This document shows, one piece after another, positions 31,301 to 36,070 of a stretch of DNA of 64,000 nt (position 1 is its first letter; each line of letters starts with the position of its first letter). Origin of the DNA: Blastomussa wellsi (Eukaryota; Cnidaria; Anthozoa; Scleractinia; Plerogyridae). Location of the stretch: the NCBI GenBank assembly GCA_947652115.1, contig OX393563.1:5857659-5921658 (forward strand), written 5' to 3'. The notes beneath the pieces are model-generated. The model was not told the DNA's origin, searched no databases, and saw only the letters and a program-made list of their open reading frames with translations. The translations under genes were made by a program, and so were the position numbers.

Positions 31301-33270
31301 GAGCTAAAACTGACTAGGCAAGGGTAGATCGAGTGGAGACTCTTACAAGTATTAAATGGGTTGATATGTAAAGAAGGATAATCCTTTACAATTTTGTCTC
31401 TTGTAAGGGGCAACAGGATCTCGAAAATGGTCATGTTTGCGGCCTAACGAAAAAAAAAACATACCAAGATCTTTCTCTCTAGCTACAGTCAAAATGAATA
31501 ATTTTCTACGTTGCCTTATTTTGTTTTCTTTTTTTATTTATTAGTAGAAATCTTCCCAGGCAAGCCAGCTTGGACCTTAAACGTCGTAGTAGTTGGGGTC
31601 CCAGCCCGAAGTTGAATGGTGATGTTAACAGAAATGGAATGCAGGTATGATTCACTTTGGCTGCTAACCATTTGTTGGAAGAATCCGGTTGGTAAGACCG
31701 TTGCATAATGGTAAGCGATTTTCCGAATTCAGCAACTAACCGGAGGAGATTGGGCTTTCCATTTAGCTACAAGACGTTCCGTTCCGCTCGCGCCTTCAAA
31801 AACGGCCTGGAAATGGAAGATTTGTTAAATGGTAAGGAAGTTTCCGACGTTCCGTTCCGAACGGAAAAAGAGCACGGCCTCTAGATTTTTTATTGGCTGT
31901 TGAGAACAAAGAAATCGTAAACGGAAGTCAAAATGTTCGCCGGCCGCCTTTTTACAACACACAACATGTAGAAACATCAATGCTATATACATGAAGTCCG
32001 AAAGTCCTAGAATCTCGGACTGGAAATCGTATGTTTCCAGAGCCCTTCGTTTTTCGTGCCAAGGCCCTGCCGGCTAAGAGAAACGATGAGGGACGAGGGG
32101 GACGAGACTGCCACTTATACTTGATCCAAAATGAAGGCGATGTCACCCTGTCGTCTCTTGTGAGAAAAAAAGCATGCTGAGGAATGATGGGGAGGATGGT
32201 TTCCTCCTTCCCATCATCCTTCGCATCTTGAAATTAATGGATCCACTGAAGCTTGAGTCAAGCTTGGCGCTAGATCTTGAAATAGTAGAAATGAGCAAAT
32301 GAACGCAATCGACCGTAAGTACAAAGATGGCGACTGGTAATGTACCTATAATTCTTTGCGCGCGAAAACCCTAAAATCGCTTATAAAAACGAAAGAAAAT
32401 CCGTTAAGAACAATATTGTTACAACAGGAACGAATTTCGTTAAATTGTCACTTTCTATATACCCTGTGGGCTGTGTTAGGGTCGCAAGGTATTTTGGTAA
32501 AATGTGCTGCCGCCATCTTTTAATGCTAGATTTCAGTTTTTGGTTTTTCCCCTCATTGTTTTACCAGCCTCACCCAGACTCCTCTCGTGCTGTGATGGAG
32601 GCTTCAGTACCTTGCAGTGTAGCCGCGCCGAGTGTGGCGGAGCAGTTCAAGGACCAAGCAGTTTTACCGGCTTCTTACCTAACACCAACTACTAGGAGAA
32701 ATGAGAAAGGTGATCATTTTGACATATACATCTCATTATAGCTCATTAGCTTTTAGCTTTAGTTGAGAGATCAAGTCCTGCTTGTAAATTACAGGATTAA
32801 GCTAATTTAGGATTTAAGTCAATTTGGACTGAACTCTGTTTGATGTTATAAAATGATTAAGATCTTTTTGCCTTATTAAGTTGTTTTTTCGATTATTAAA
32901 AAGAGGAAATAAAAATCACGAGTTATCCACTTTGGAACAACGGACCCTGCAACTCAAGCTCGGCTTGAGAGCAGGACTTTTTGATTGATTTCAAGTTGAT
33001 AAAAGAACCATCGAGAACTTTTTTAATGAGTTGCGCCTTTTTCTTGACTTTGCAGTTCTTGTAGACGGAGCCTCTTTAGCTCTGGATAGTTCCAGCGACA
33101 GTGATACAGGAGTGGAAATGGATCAAGACCGTCCTTGTGTTAAGCGGGATCCATATTTCGACGATATGATAACAAGGATTAACGTTCAGCTAGAAGAAGC
33201 TGTAGCCCGCGGCACAAGCCCTTATGCCATTTATGGGCTGGAAGAAGACGACGCGGATGATTGGTGCTGA
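128..33270 (+). CDS. Cav2: Voltage-gated calcium channel alpha-1 subunit, Cav2-type (3' two thirds, 34 exons)
   Basis: Pore-forming subunit of a high-voltage-activated calcium channel of the plasma membrane; in animals Cav2 channels trigger transmitter release. Exons: 128-284, 666-778, 1178-1287, 1700-1831, 2784-2853, 3446-3569, 4723-4978, 5394-5436, 5819-6026, 6440-6584, 7504-7633, 8833-8892, 10301-10407, 10754-10856, 11880-12040, 13376-13427, 14407-14507, 14947-15148, 15466-15630, 15964-16071, 17284-17388, 18309-18437, 19183-19248, 19888-19979, 20845-21001, 21803-21930, 22666-22762, 23949-24153, 24461-24561, 25122-25160, 25380-25519, 31545-31644, 32568-32709, 33056-33270. Phases join without conflict to 1,420 residues. 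The sequence shows domains II, III and IV with S4 arginines, selectivity-filter Glu in TGEDW, TGEGW and TGEDW, and an EF-hand/IQ tail. Cav2 rather than Cav1 is supported by [20 protein letters not shown] in domain [10 protein letters not shown] after IVS6, and the DDWC end. Domain I and the N-terminus are left of the window. Cnidarians carry several Cav2 paralogues; which one this is cannot be decided here. Confidence 0.95.
1178..1287 (+). CDS. Cav2: Cav2 exon 3: domain II S3-S4 voltage sensor
   Basis: Residues 91-126. The exon carries the end of S3 and the IIS4 sensor, with positive residues spaced by three in [13 protein letters not shown], matching the Cav2 IIS4 pattern. The acceptor is CCAACAG at 1171-1177 and the donor GTAAGG follows 1287 (phase 2). 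The 412-nt intron that follows shows no gene. Confidence 0.92.
1700..1831 (+). CDS. Cav2: Cav2 exon 4: domain II S4-S5 linker and S5
   Basis: Residues 127-170. [19 protein letters not shown] is the S4-S5 linker and [20 protein letters not shown] is S5, ending with FGGK before the pore turret. The acceptor is TTATTGCAG and the donor GTAAGT after 1831. The following intron (1832-2783) contains no recognisable gene or element. Confidence 0.93.
2784..3569 (+). CDS. Cav2: Cav2 exons 5-6: domain II pore loop and start of S6
   Basis: Exons 2784-2853 and 3446-3569, residues 171-235. They encode the turret, the pore helix [14 protein letters not shown] and the filter [12 protein letters not shown], whose Glu is the domain II selectivity residue, then the start of IIS6. 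The second exon begins after a weak acceptor (TACAAAAG) and ends in phase 1 at T3569, immediately before GTATCCTT, a U12-type donor. Confidence 0.92.
3601..3706. repeat. Foldback element inside the U12 intron
   Basis: The 22-bp arms AATAGGCTCTTTGCACGACC.. (3601-3622) and their inverse (3685-3706) differ at one position and enclose 62 bp. It lies 31 nt after the U12 donor. It is MITE-like with no coding capacity. Confidence 0.75.
4221..4406. mobile_element. Foldback MITE
   Basis: Long imperfect arms (about 4221-4277 and 4354-4406), both containing ACTATGGTTT and GATAAACCAC cores in inverse order, enclose a short loop. There is no coding capacity. Confidence 0.75.
4547..4660 (+). repeat. Dispersed repeat, copy 1
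   Basis: Shares GAATAGGGTGTCATTTTT, GGGTTTGGGC and AGAACCTTCGCGGTACAC in the same order with 7929-8040. The two copies sit in different Cav2 introns. Confidence 0.7.
4723..4978 (+). CDS. Cav2: Cav2 exon 7: domain II S6 and start of II-III linker
   Basis: Residues 236-320. The exon completes IIS6 with [15 protein letters not shown], then enters a charged cytoplasmic linker rich in Lys/Arg/Glu ([19 protein letters not shown]). It ends in phase 2 at a GTTAGT donor. The intron 4979-5393 contains nothing recognisable. Confidence 0.93.
5394..6584 (+). CDS. Cav2: Cav2 exons 8-10: short, charged II-III loop
   Basis: Exons 5394-5436, 5819-6026 and 6440-6584, about residues 321-452. Together with the end of exon 7 the II-III loop is roughly 195-200 residues, about half the mammalian Cav2 length. 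It is strongly charged: a basic run ([10 protein letters not shown]), an acidic run ([12 protein letters not shown]) across the exon 9/10 junction, and another basic cluster ([10 protein letters not shown]) just before domain III. I see no recognisable synprint motif. Phases (1 and 2) match across all junctions. The introns hold AT-rich unique sequence. Confidence 0.85.
6861..7140 (+). mobile_element. tRNA-derived SINE, family 1, copy 1
   Basis: The head GTTAGCTCAGTTGGTAGAGC resembles a polymerase III A box and GGGTTCGAGCCCC a B box, but the anticodon arm is missing, so this is not a tRNA gene. The body (ACACTTAGGGTCTTA, TCTCGGATAAGGA) matches the inverse copy at 17650-17943. Confidence 0.75.
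7504..8892 (+). CDS. Cav2: Cav2 exons 11-12: domain III S1-S2
   Basis: Exons 7504-7633 and 8833-8892, residues 453-516. IIIS1 is [18 protein letters not shown], the classic Cav IIIS1 ending in EDP; IIIS2 is [20 protein letters not shown]. The 60-nt exon 12 is phase 0 on both sides. The intron between them (7634-8832) carries a dispersed repeat (7929-8040) related to one inside the U12 intron. Confidence 0.92.
7929..8040 (+). repeat. Dispersed repeat, copy 2
   Basis: Same order of conserved blocks as 4547-4660, about 80% similar by eye. Sequence further upstream (about 7700-7800) looks like a rearranged relative. Confidence 0.7.
9061..9241. mobile_element. Foldback element with 40-bp arms
   Basis: The arms AAGCCAGTTCAGAGTTTCAA.. 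and ..TTGAAACTCCGAATTGGCTT are inverted and extend through a GCGCGCGTCG block. It is non-coding. Confidence 0.7.
9653..9702. repeat. Nested palindrome
   Basis: TATCTTCACATGTGAAGATA is a perfect 20-bp palindrome, followed six bases later by the near-identical TATCTTCACGTGTGAAGATA. The whole block is also an imperfect inverted repeat. Confidence 0.75.
10301..10407 (+). CDS. Cav2: Cav2 exon 13: domain III S2-S3
   Basis: Residues 517-551. [18 protein letters not shown] is the S2-S3 loop and S3 start, homologous to HQGAYFRDLWN in mammalian Cav2. The exon ends in phase 2 at GTGAGT. The preceding intron (8893-10300) contains a foldback element (9061-9241) and a nested palindrome (9653-9702). Confidence 0.93.
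10495..10705. repeat. MITE-like repeat related to 23461-23710
   Basis: Contains paired CCCAGGGTGGGGATTTTG and CAAAATCCCCACCCCATGCC blocks in inverse orientation and ends ACTGATAGGTGCATTACTAT. A similar ATTGATAGGTGCAT end occurs at the second locus. Confidence 0.5.
10754..10856 (+). CDS. Cav2: Cav2 exon 14: domain III S4 voltage sensor
   Basis: Residues 552-586. The sensor reads [18 protein letters not shown], with Arg every third residue, followed by the S4-S5 linker start (VHKIKKLQ). The acceptor is TTGTTCAG and the donor GTATGT (phase 0). Confidence 0.94.
11265..11803 (+). mobile_element. 5'-truncated non-LTR retrotransposon (LINE) end
   Basis: 45 codons ending at TGA 11397-11399 read [20 protein letters not shown] then [17 protein letters not shown]. 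This is the typical C-terminus of CR1/L2/Jockey-type reverse transcriptase proteins. It is followed by about 400 nt of 3'UTR, an AATAAA and a GTTGTTGCTGTTGTTG tail. Only the 3' end was retained, so it is not functional. Confidence 0.75.
11880..12040 (+). CDS. Cav2: Cav2 exon 15: domain III S4-S5 linker and S5
   Basis: Residues 587-639. S5 is [20 protein letters not shown] followed by LFNGKF and the turret Cys in YCTDESK, a Cav2-like CTDESK motif. The acceptor TTTCTTTCAG lies about 75 nt downstream of a 5'-truncated LINE (11265-11803). Confidence 0.94.
12096..12297. mobile_element. Foldback element (GTCCCCAGAGCC family)
   Basis: The inverted arms CATTCTCGTCCCC.. and ..GGGGACGAGAATG surround internal copies of GCCACTTGT and AGCCGGCTAAG. 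A partial relative lies near 32030-32110. Confidence 0.7.
13376..14507 (+). CDS. Cav2: Cav2 exons 16-17: domain III turret and selectivity filter
   Basis: Exons 13376-13427 and 14407-14507, residues 640-690. They encode the turret ([11 protein letters not shown]), the pore helix [15 protein letters not shown] and the filter TGEGW, whose Glu is the domain III selectivity residue. The intron between them (13428-14406) holds a foldback MITE (13560-13953) and a dispersed repeat (13957-14160). The preceding intron (12041-13375) holds a foldback element at 12096-12297 and a 133-codon open frame that I reject as a gene. Confidence 0.92.
13560..13953. mobile_element. MITE with 35-bp terminal inverted repeats
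   Basis: The left end CTACGTCCACACTAAGCCAG and right end ..CGGATTAGTGTGGACGTAG are inverted, continuing through ATAAATTTGAAAACG. The internal sequence repeats GTTTTCAAA-type blocks. It is non-coding. Confidence 0.8.
13957..14160 (+). repeat. Dispersed repeat shared with collagen introns
   Basis: Shares GTCGTAGAACCAAAACC, CAATCAAAA, GCGGGAAAACTTGCGCG and GATTGGCTGAGAAAGTGGCG with 50715-50975, and parts with 39191-39310 and 37524-37690 (inverted). Confidence 0.65.
14672..14916 (+). mobile_element. MITE, TTTAAAGGAGCTACGTC family, copy 1
   Basis: The ends TTTAAAGGAGCTACGTCACG and CGCGACGTAGCCCCTTTAAA are inverted. The interior (CCATCCTTGTTCCTTTTTGG, CCTAAATTTTTCAAAATCG) matches 45792-45996 in the collagen gene. 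Confidence 0.82.
14947..15148 (+). CDS. Cav2: Cav2 exon 18: domain III S6
   Basis: Residues 691-758. [20 protein letters not shown] is IIIS6, running into [15 protein letters not shown], the conserved cytoplasmic end. The acceptor is TTTCTGCAG and the donor GTAAAC. A MITE (14672-14916) ends 30 nt upstream of the acceptor. Confidence 0.94.
15466..16071 (+). CDS. Cav2: Cav2 exons 19-20: III-IV linker, domain IV S1-S2
   Basis: Exons 15466-15630 and 15964-16071, residues 759-849. The short III-IV linker contains [18 protein letters not shown], close to CIDFAISAKPLTRHMP of vertebrate Cav2. IVS1 is [19 protein letters not shown] and IVS2 [19 protein letters not shown]. Both exons are phase 0 at both ends. 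Confidence 0.94.
16494..16864. mobile_element. MITE with 34-bp inverted ends
   Basis: The left end (16494-16527, with AGAGTGGTAAAATGCAGT) and right end (16831-16864, with ACTGCAGTTTTACCACTC) are inverted. There is no coding capacity. Confidence 0.78.
17284..17388 (+). CDS. Cav2: Cav2 exon 21: domain IV S3
   Basis: Residues 850-884. [20 protein letters not shown] is the start of IVS3, followed by [10 protein letters not shown]. The preceding intron (16072-17283) carries a MITE with 34-bp inverted ends (16494-16864). Confidence 0.94.
17650..17943 (-). mobile_element. tRNA-derived SINE, family 1, copy 2
   Basis: On the minus strand it starts GGTTAGCTCCATTGGTAGAG (A box) and shares the body blocks AACACTCAGGGTCTTA, CCTTTGCAATAA and GCGGATAAGGA with 6861-7140. 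No full tRNA fold is present. Confidence 0.75.
18309..18437 (+). CDS. Cav2: Cav2 exon 22: domain IV S4 voltage sensor
   Basis: Residues 885-927. [20 protein letters not shown] is the IVS4 sensor with six regularly spaced positive residues, followed by [12 protein letters not shown]. This block is diagnostic of Cav2 (Cav1 has [20 protein letters not shown]). The preceding intron carries a SINE (17650-17943). Confidence 0.96.
19183..19979 (+). CDS. Cav2: Cav2 exons 23-24: domain IV S5 and turret
   Basis: Exons 19183-19248 and 19888-19979, residues 928-979. S5 is [20 protein letters not shown], ending [12 protein letters not shown], then the pore helix [15 protein letters not shown]. The intron between them contains a MITE (19261-19570) that starts only 12 nt after the donor. 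Confidence 0.93.
19261..19570. mobile_element. MITE with TTGTTTACCATTTAC ends
   Basis: Perfect 15-bp inverted termini (19261-19275 and 19556-19570) flank a body rich in CCGAACGGAAA/TTTCCGTTTGGGA repeats. Similar ACGTTCCGTTCCGAACGG motifs occur near 31780-31870. Confidence 0.72.
20214..20313. repeat. Foldback hairpin, 39-bp arms
   Basis: The arms contain a perfect 24-bp core (CCGTTATTAGGGTCGTCACG.. and its inverse) and differ at two outer positions; the loop is 22 bp. Confidence 0.8.
20845..21001 (+). CDS. Cav2: Cav2 exon 25: domain IV selectivity filter and S6 start
   Basis: Residues 980-1032. [20 protein letters not shown] gives the domain IV filter Glu and a Cys-rich extracellular loop; [10 protein letters not shown] begins IVS6. 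The phase-2 acceptor is at TTGTGACAG. The upstream intron (19980-20844) contains a perfect-core foldback at 20214-20313. Confidence 0.95.
21063..21144. repeat. Foldback hairpin
   Basis: CAACCTCGTTCCCAGGGTCT and AGAGACCTGGGAACGAGGTT are inverted, with a short GC-rich loop. It starts about 60 nt after the Cav2 exon 25 donor. Confidence 0.75.
21312..21488. mobile_element. hAT-like non-autonomous element
   Basis: The ends CAGTGGCGGATCCAGG and the inverse of CAGGGGCGGATTCA resemble hAT termini. The interior carries long G and C runs. No clear 8-bp target duplication was seen. Confidence 0.5.
21803..21930 (+). CDS. Cav2: Cav2 exon 26: domain IV S6 and proximal C-terminus
   Basis: Residues 1033-1074. 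[19 protein letters not shown] is the conserved IVS6 end, followed by [20 protein letters not shown], the first helix and the start of the loop of the EF-hand. The Glu in NFEYLTRD is the Cav2 form. The donor GTATGT is in phase 2. Confidence 0.96.
22069..22336. mobile_element. Long-inverted-repeat element with internal duplication
   Basis: About 70-bp near-perfect inverted ends (from AATATAATTTGGTTTTATCA) flank two direct copies of a 60-bp unit containing GTTTCGAGCGTTAGCCCTTC. On the minus strand this reads CGACGAAGGGCTAACGCTCG then AAAC. A fragment of the same element is at 54219-54295. Confidence 0.8.
22666..22762 (+). CDS. Cav2: Cav2 exon 27: EF-hand-like segment
   Basis: Residues 1075-1107. 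The exon completes the EF-hand-like loop (DPGATGCVHHSE) and continues with [12 protein letters not shown], the Cav1/Cav2 MSPPLGLGKxCP signature. It is flanked by transposon-rich introns: an inverted-repeat element upstream (22069-22336) and a Penelope-like fragment downstream (22944-23522). Confidence 0.94.
22944..23522 (-). pseudogene. Penelope-like retroelement fragment, GIY-YIG endonuclease
   Basis: A 192-codon frame with [20 protein letters not shown] (GIY-YIG core), [23 protein letters not shown] and [20 protein letters not shown], the C-terminal endonuclease of Penelope-like elements. The reverse transcriptase part is absent and the frame's 5' end overlaps another inverted repeat, so this is a truncated, probably dead copy. 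It is antisense in the Cav2 intron between exons 27 and 28. Confidence 0.88.
23461..23710. mobile_element. Inverted-repeat element next to the Penelope fragment
   Basis: ATGCACCTATCAATGTAAAT (23461-) and ATTTACATTGATAGGTGCAT (to 23710) are inverted, each adjoining a C- or G-rich run. The left arm overlaps the 5' part of the GIY-YIG frame. Confidence 0.6.
23949..24153 (+). CDS. Cav2: Cav2 exon 28: pre-IQ region
   Basis: Residues 1108-1175. [19 protein letters not shown] and [14 protein letters not shown] match the conserved post-EF-hand block, and [19 protein letters not shown] is the pre-IQ helix. It ends in phase 1 at GTAAGT. Confidence 0.95.
24461..24561 (+). CDS. Cav2: Cav2 exon 29: IQ-like calmodulin site
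   Basis: Residues 1176-1209. [20 protein letters not shown] aligns with KIYAAMMIMEYYRQSK of mammalian Cav2 and KFYATFLIQDYFRKFK of Cav1. The anchoring Ile is kept, the IQ Gln is His, and aromatic/hydrophobic residues remain at +4 and +7. Calmodulin binding is inferred from family position. A MITE (24589-24810) begins 27 nt after the donor. Confidence 0.9.
24589..24810. mobile_element. MITE with 25-bp inverted ends
   Basis: CAATTGGCCATTTTACAGTT.. and its inverse differ at one of 25 positions. The element is 222 bp long and non-coding. Confidence 0.85.
25122..25519 (+). CDS. Cav2: Cav2 exons 30-31: distal C-terminal tail
   Basis: Exons 25122-25160 (39 nt, [13 protein letters not shown]) and 25380-25519, residues 1210-1268. 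The tail is basic and hydrophilic ([17 protein letters not shown]) with no domain I can name. Phases agree (0, then 2 at GTAAGA). The exon calls rest on splice signals and frame continuity rather than strong homology. The next intron is about 6 kb. Confidence 0.78.
26704..27095. mobile_element. pogo/Tc1-like MITE (CTCGATATAACGA family)
   Basis: Begins TACAGTAAAATGTTGAACCT and ends CGAGGTTTCATTGTA (inverted). The body has at least five copies of GATATAACGAA-type motifs in both orientations. This matches non-autonomous Tigger/pogo-type relics. Confidence 0.7.
28710..29082. mobile_element. Foldback element with TAGGCCTTTA ends
   Basis: TAGGCCTTTATACAAATATC and GATATTTGTGTAAAGGCCTA are inverted with one mismatch over 20 bp. 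The interior has repeated CTAAATATC motifs. Confidence 0.8.
31545..32709 (+). CDS. Cav2: Cav2 exons 32-33: distal C-terminal tail
   Basis: Exons 31545-31644 and 32568-32709, residues 1269-1349. The sequence is low in recognisable domains: [14 protein letters not shown] (a possible basophilic phosphosite context) and a Ser/Ala/Pro-rich stretch. Splice phases 2, 0 and 1 connect them cleanly to the neighbours, and the final exon's strong motif supports the frame. The intron between contains a fragment of the GTCCCCAGAGCC-type foldback family (about 32030-32110). Confidence 0.78.
33056..33270 (+). CDS. Cav2: Cav2 last exon with C-terminal DDWC PDZ ligand
   Basis: Residues 1350-1420 and the TGA stop at 33268-33270. 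The exon is acidic ([16 protein letters not shown], then [11 protein letters not shown]). The last four residues, Asp-Asp-Trp-Cys, match the acidic-X-Trp-Cys carboxyl motif of vertebrate Cav2.1/Cav2.2, which binds PDZ domains of presynaptic scaffolds. The acceptor TTGACTTTGCAG and phase 1 fit exon 33. Confidence 0.93.
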
Positions 33271-35923
33271 GAAATGTGTTATCCTGTGAAGTTAGAGGTG
33301 CATATTACCGCTGACAGCGGTGACAGCTGAGACCAATCGAAGAATCACTGGATGCTCTAGTTTAGTGAAACGAACGTCGAACACACACAGCATATTTTGT
33401 GGAAGCTGCTTAACGCTCGCTCGGTGTTGAGATTTTTCAAGCGCGCTTTTTTATACAGTGAATCGAGGTGTAAGCACTTGACGATCTCCAAACCTTGTGA
33501 GATACATCATGGAAAATAACCTACGTACATACATTAACTCTGCATGCCTGGTTTACACCGTTCATTTTGAGAATGAAAATTTTGAGTCGACAAAAGAAGA
33601 GTTTTATGGGACTTAGATAAATTATTGGCAAAAGAAGTGAACAGGTTGATTTCTAAAGATTCTACAACTGAGCTCCGAGTTGCATCGCTGTTGCGGGAAC
33701 CACGTGAAGAAGCTTAAGGTCTCCGATTCAAGAAGATTCCATCATGGAAATTCCTCTGATCAAGTTGTATTCAGCTGCGTACACATATGGTTTATGCCGA
33801 GTTACAAACTTGAAACAAGCACTCTATGGTCCGAAGGGAATAAACGTTGTATTCAGTTAATCAGGTCAACGAAATCACTCAAAAACAGTTCGCGATAATG
33901 AGCGCCAACAGTGAGGACTACAAAGAGTAATTTATATTAGTAGCTCGACATAATTAGTTACAGTGAACAGATGTTAAGATTTATATAAGATGAGGCAGCT
34001 ATCAAATATGTTTAAATTATTCTGAATGATATACTACAGTTGAATTGCCTCAAAGAGAAGTAACAAGCAAAAATATTATAATACTTCCATATACTAATAT
34101 ACAGATCTACAAAGTTTGTAAAACTTCGTGGGAGATGAAGGTGTCATTGAATTCTTTCAGCGTTTATGTTATATCATTGTATCACCAAAGCGTTTTGCTT
34201 TGTTTTATAGCAACGTCACTGTTTTGCTGTTTCGAAAAAAACTGGCCCGCTCCGGTAGGGACGTCGGACGAAAAATTGTTTTTCTTATTTTGGCTGGCAT
34301 TTGAAGCTTCAGATATTCCTTTGCTTTTAAATTTATTGCACGGATAAATGGTGCTGTCGTTATAACAGTAATAGCGAAAACTCAAGACGTTTCCTGGGAA
34401 ATTTACCACAAACTGATCGTTCAATACATTCTTGATATCATGTCAATTCTAATCTCAGGGCGGCAAACATTTCCCTTGATTAGTTTGTTTCATTTTTTTT
34501 TACTTAGATGTACATGTAGTAGCGACAATCGCAAGTTTTTTTTAATTAGATTTAATTGTTTATGAACAGTTTTGAGCAACACCCTGCCCTTTGTTTCTTA
34601 AAAAATAACTTTGCATTGGTTGGGGGAAATCCTAACCTTCCAAACTTTCGCTTTCCTATGGAGCATTTAACAATGTTAAATTTTGATTAAACGCCAGATA
34701 CTCAATTATTGTGCAGTAGTAACTGGAAAATAGGCTAGACAACTAGAATGAAATGCTGATTAACAAAAATTGTTCGTGATAGACGCAATAGACGCCTTTG
34801 CAGCTGGTGACCACGTGACCTTGTCAATCAAGAGAACTAAGGCCAAAATTTGCAGTTCGAAGTGTTTATTTCTCCTTGGAAAGGATAACATTTGTAACTG
34901 CTTTGTGATTTTGGCCTCCACATTTCGTTGGTTACCGTTAACGTTGATGTACATGGTCACATGACTACGGGTTTGAGGTTCCCACTTCATTACCTATTTA
35001 CAGAAGTGAATCCTACCCTACATTCCGACGGCAATATAACCTTCAAATCACTGGTCAATAACTCCGGCTATTTACCAATATACTATATTCAGAAGTTTAT
35101 TTAAATTCAACTCAACCTTACATAGAAAACAACACGTCTAAACTTGCCTTCACCGAATTTTTGGTATAAACTGTCGAACAAATGTAGAAACCACACAAAC
35201 TACATGTAATTATTAAAAGATGGATACGTTTTAAAGCTACTTATAACTTGATCTAAAGAATAAATTGCATTAAAAACTTTCCTCAACCATTCTTTAGTGC
35301 CTTCTCCCAAACAATTCTCGCCTACAAGACGTCACTCGCGTCGTATTTCTGGATTACCTGCGAGCTGCAGTTCGACAGACTTATTCGTGTCCTAAAGGAA
35401 GTCAAGTCGCATTTCCGTCCATAGCGTTTTACATACGACATCTAGTCCAAATACGCCTCGTCTTTTCCGAGTGATTCCCTTCCTTTCCCTTAACAATTTT
35501 CAAAACAAAAAACCCATATTGTCAGTTCATTCTTTAATCAAACAACCACCGGTTCTACCCGAATACAAAGGGCGCTAAAGCGGTGTGTACGCTTGCACTT
35601 GAGGGAAAGTCGGTAAAAAATGGCATAAACCGAAACATTCATCGCCGCTCTCGCCCTTTTTAATTTTAGTACACCTCATTGATTCGATGCTGATGAACCC
35701 TTTCCGATAAAATAAAAATTGTCTCGTAGGAGTATAGAGAGTAATTTATGGAATCGGGTGACAGGTTAAAGGATAACAATAGAGATAGGAAGTAGCCAAG
35801 AGCGGGAGAACATCCCCTGTCTACAAAAAATAAATACAGCGGCTTTTGTAATTACTGGTTCAGTCGCTTCCTACTAAAGAAACTAAGTCTTCTAATTGTG
35901 TAAAATGTCCTCAAAAAACTTTA
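33271..35923. other. Convergent intergenic region and 3'UTRs
   Basis: This is the space between the Cav2 stop (plus) and the collagen stop (minus), 2,653 nt. The plus strand has AATAAA at 33839-33844, about 570 nt after the Cav2 stop. The minus strand has ATTAAA at 35659-35664 and AATAAA overlapping the collagen stop (35920-35925) and at 35096-35101. Open frames here are short and show no family resemblance. No gene is called. Confidence 0.6.
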
Positions 35924-36070
35924 TTATTGGTAGCAAACTGGTCCGATTTTGACGCCAAACTGTTCGTTGCCTACTGCCCGATGAAAGAACGTGAAGTCTT
36001 CAAGGGGAAGAACGCCAACTTTGTCGCTGTCGAAGGTAAATTCGGTTCTGCGCCACTTTCCATCGTCTCG
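35924..36070 (-). CDS. Collagen last exon: end of COLF1
   Basis: 49 codons including the TAA at 35924-35926. [14 protein letters not shown] and [11 protein letters not shown] match the end of fibrillar C-propeptides (family ending EFGVEIGPVCFL). The acceptor is TTTTAAACAG, phase 0. The upstream intron (36071-36853) carries a SINE copy (36350-36485) and a MITE (36533-36714). Confidence 0.94.
   Translation of the reverse strand, partial: RDDGKWRRTEFTFDSDKVGVLPLEDFTFFHRAVGNEQFGVKIGPVCYQ

Larger units (their letters stand above)
25520..31544 (+). other. Large Cav2 intron 31 (about 6 kb), no gene seen
   Basis: This is the longest intron in the gene. It holds a pogo/Tc1-like foldback element (26704-27095), a second foldback (28710-29082) and otherwise AT-rich sequence with short spurious frames on both strands. 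I found no additional Cav exon, but short alternative exons of low conservation could be missed. Confidence 0.6.
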
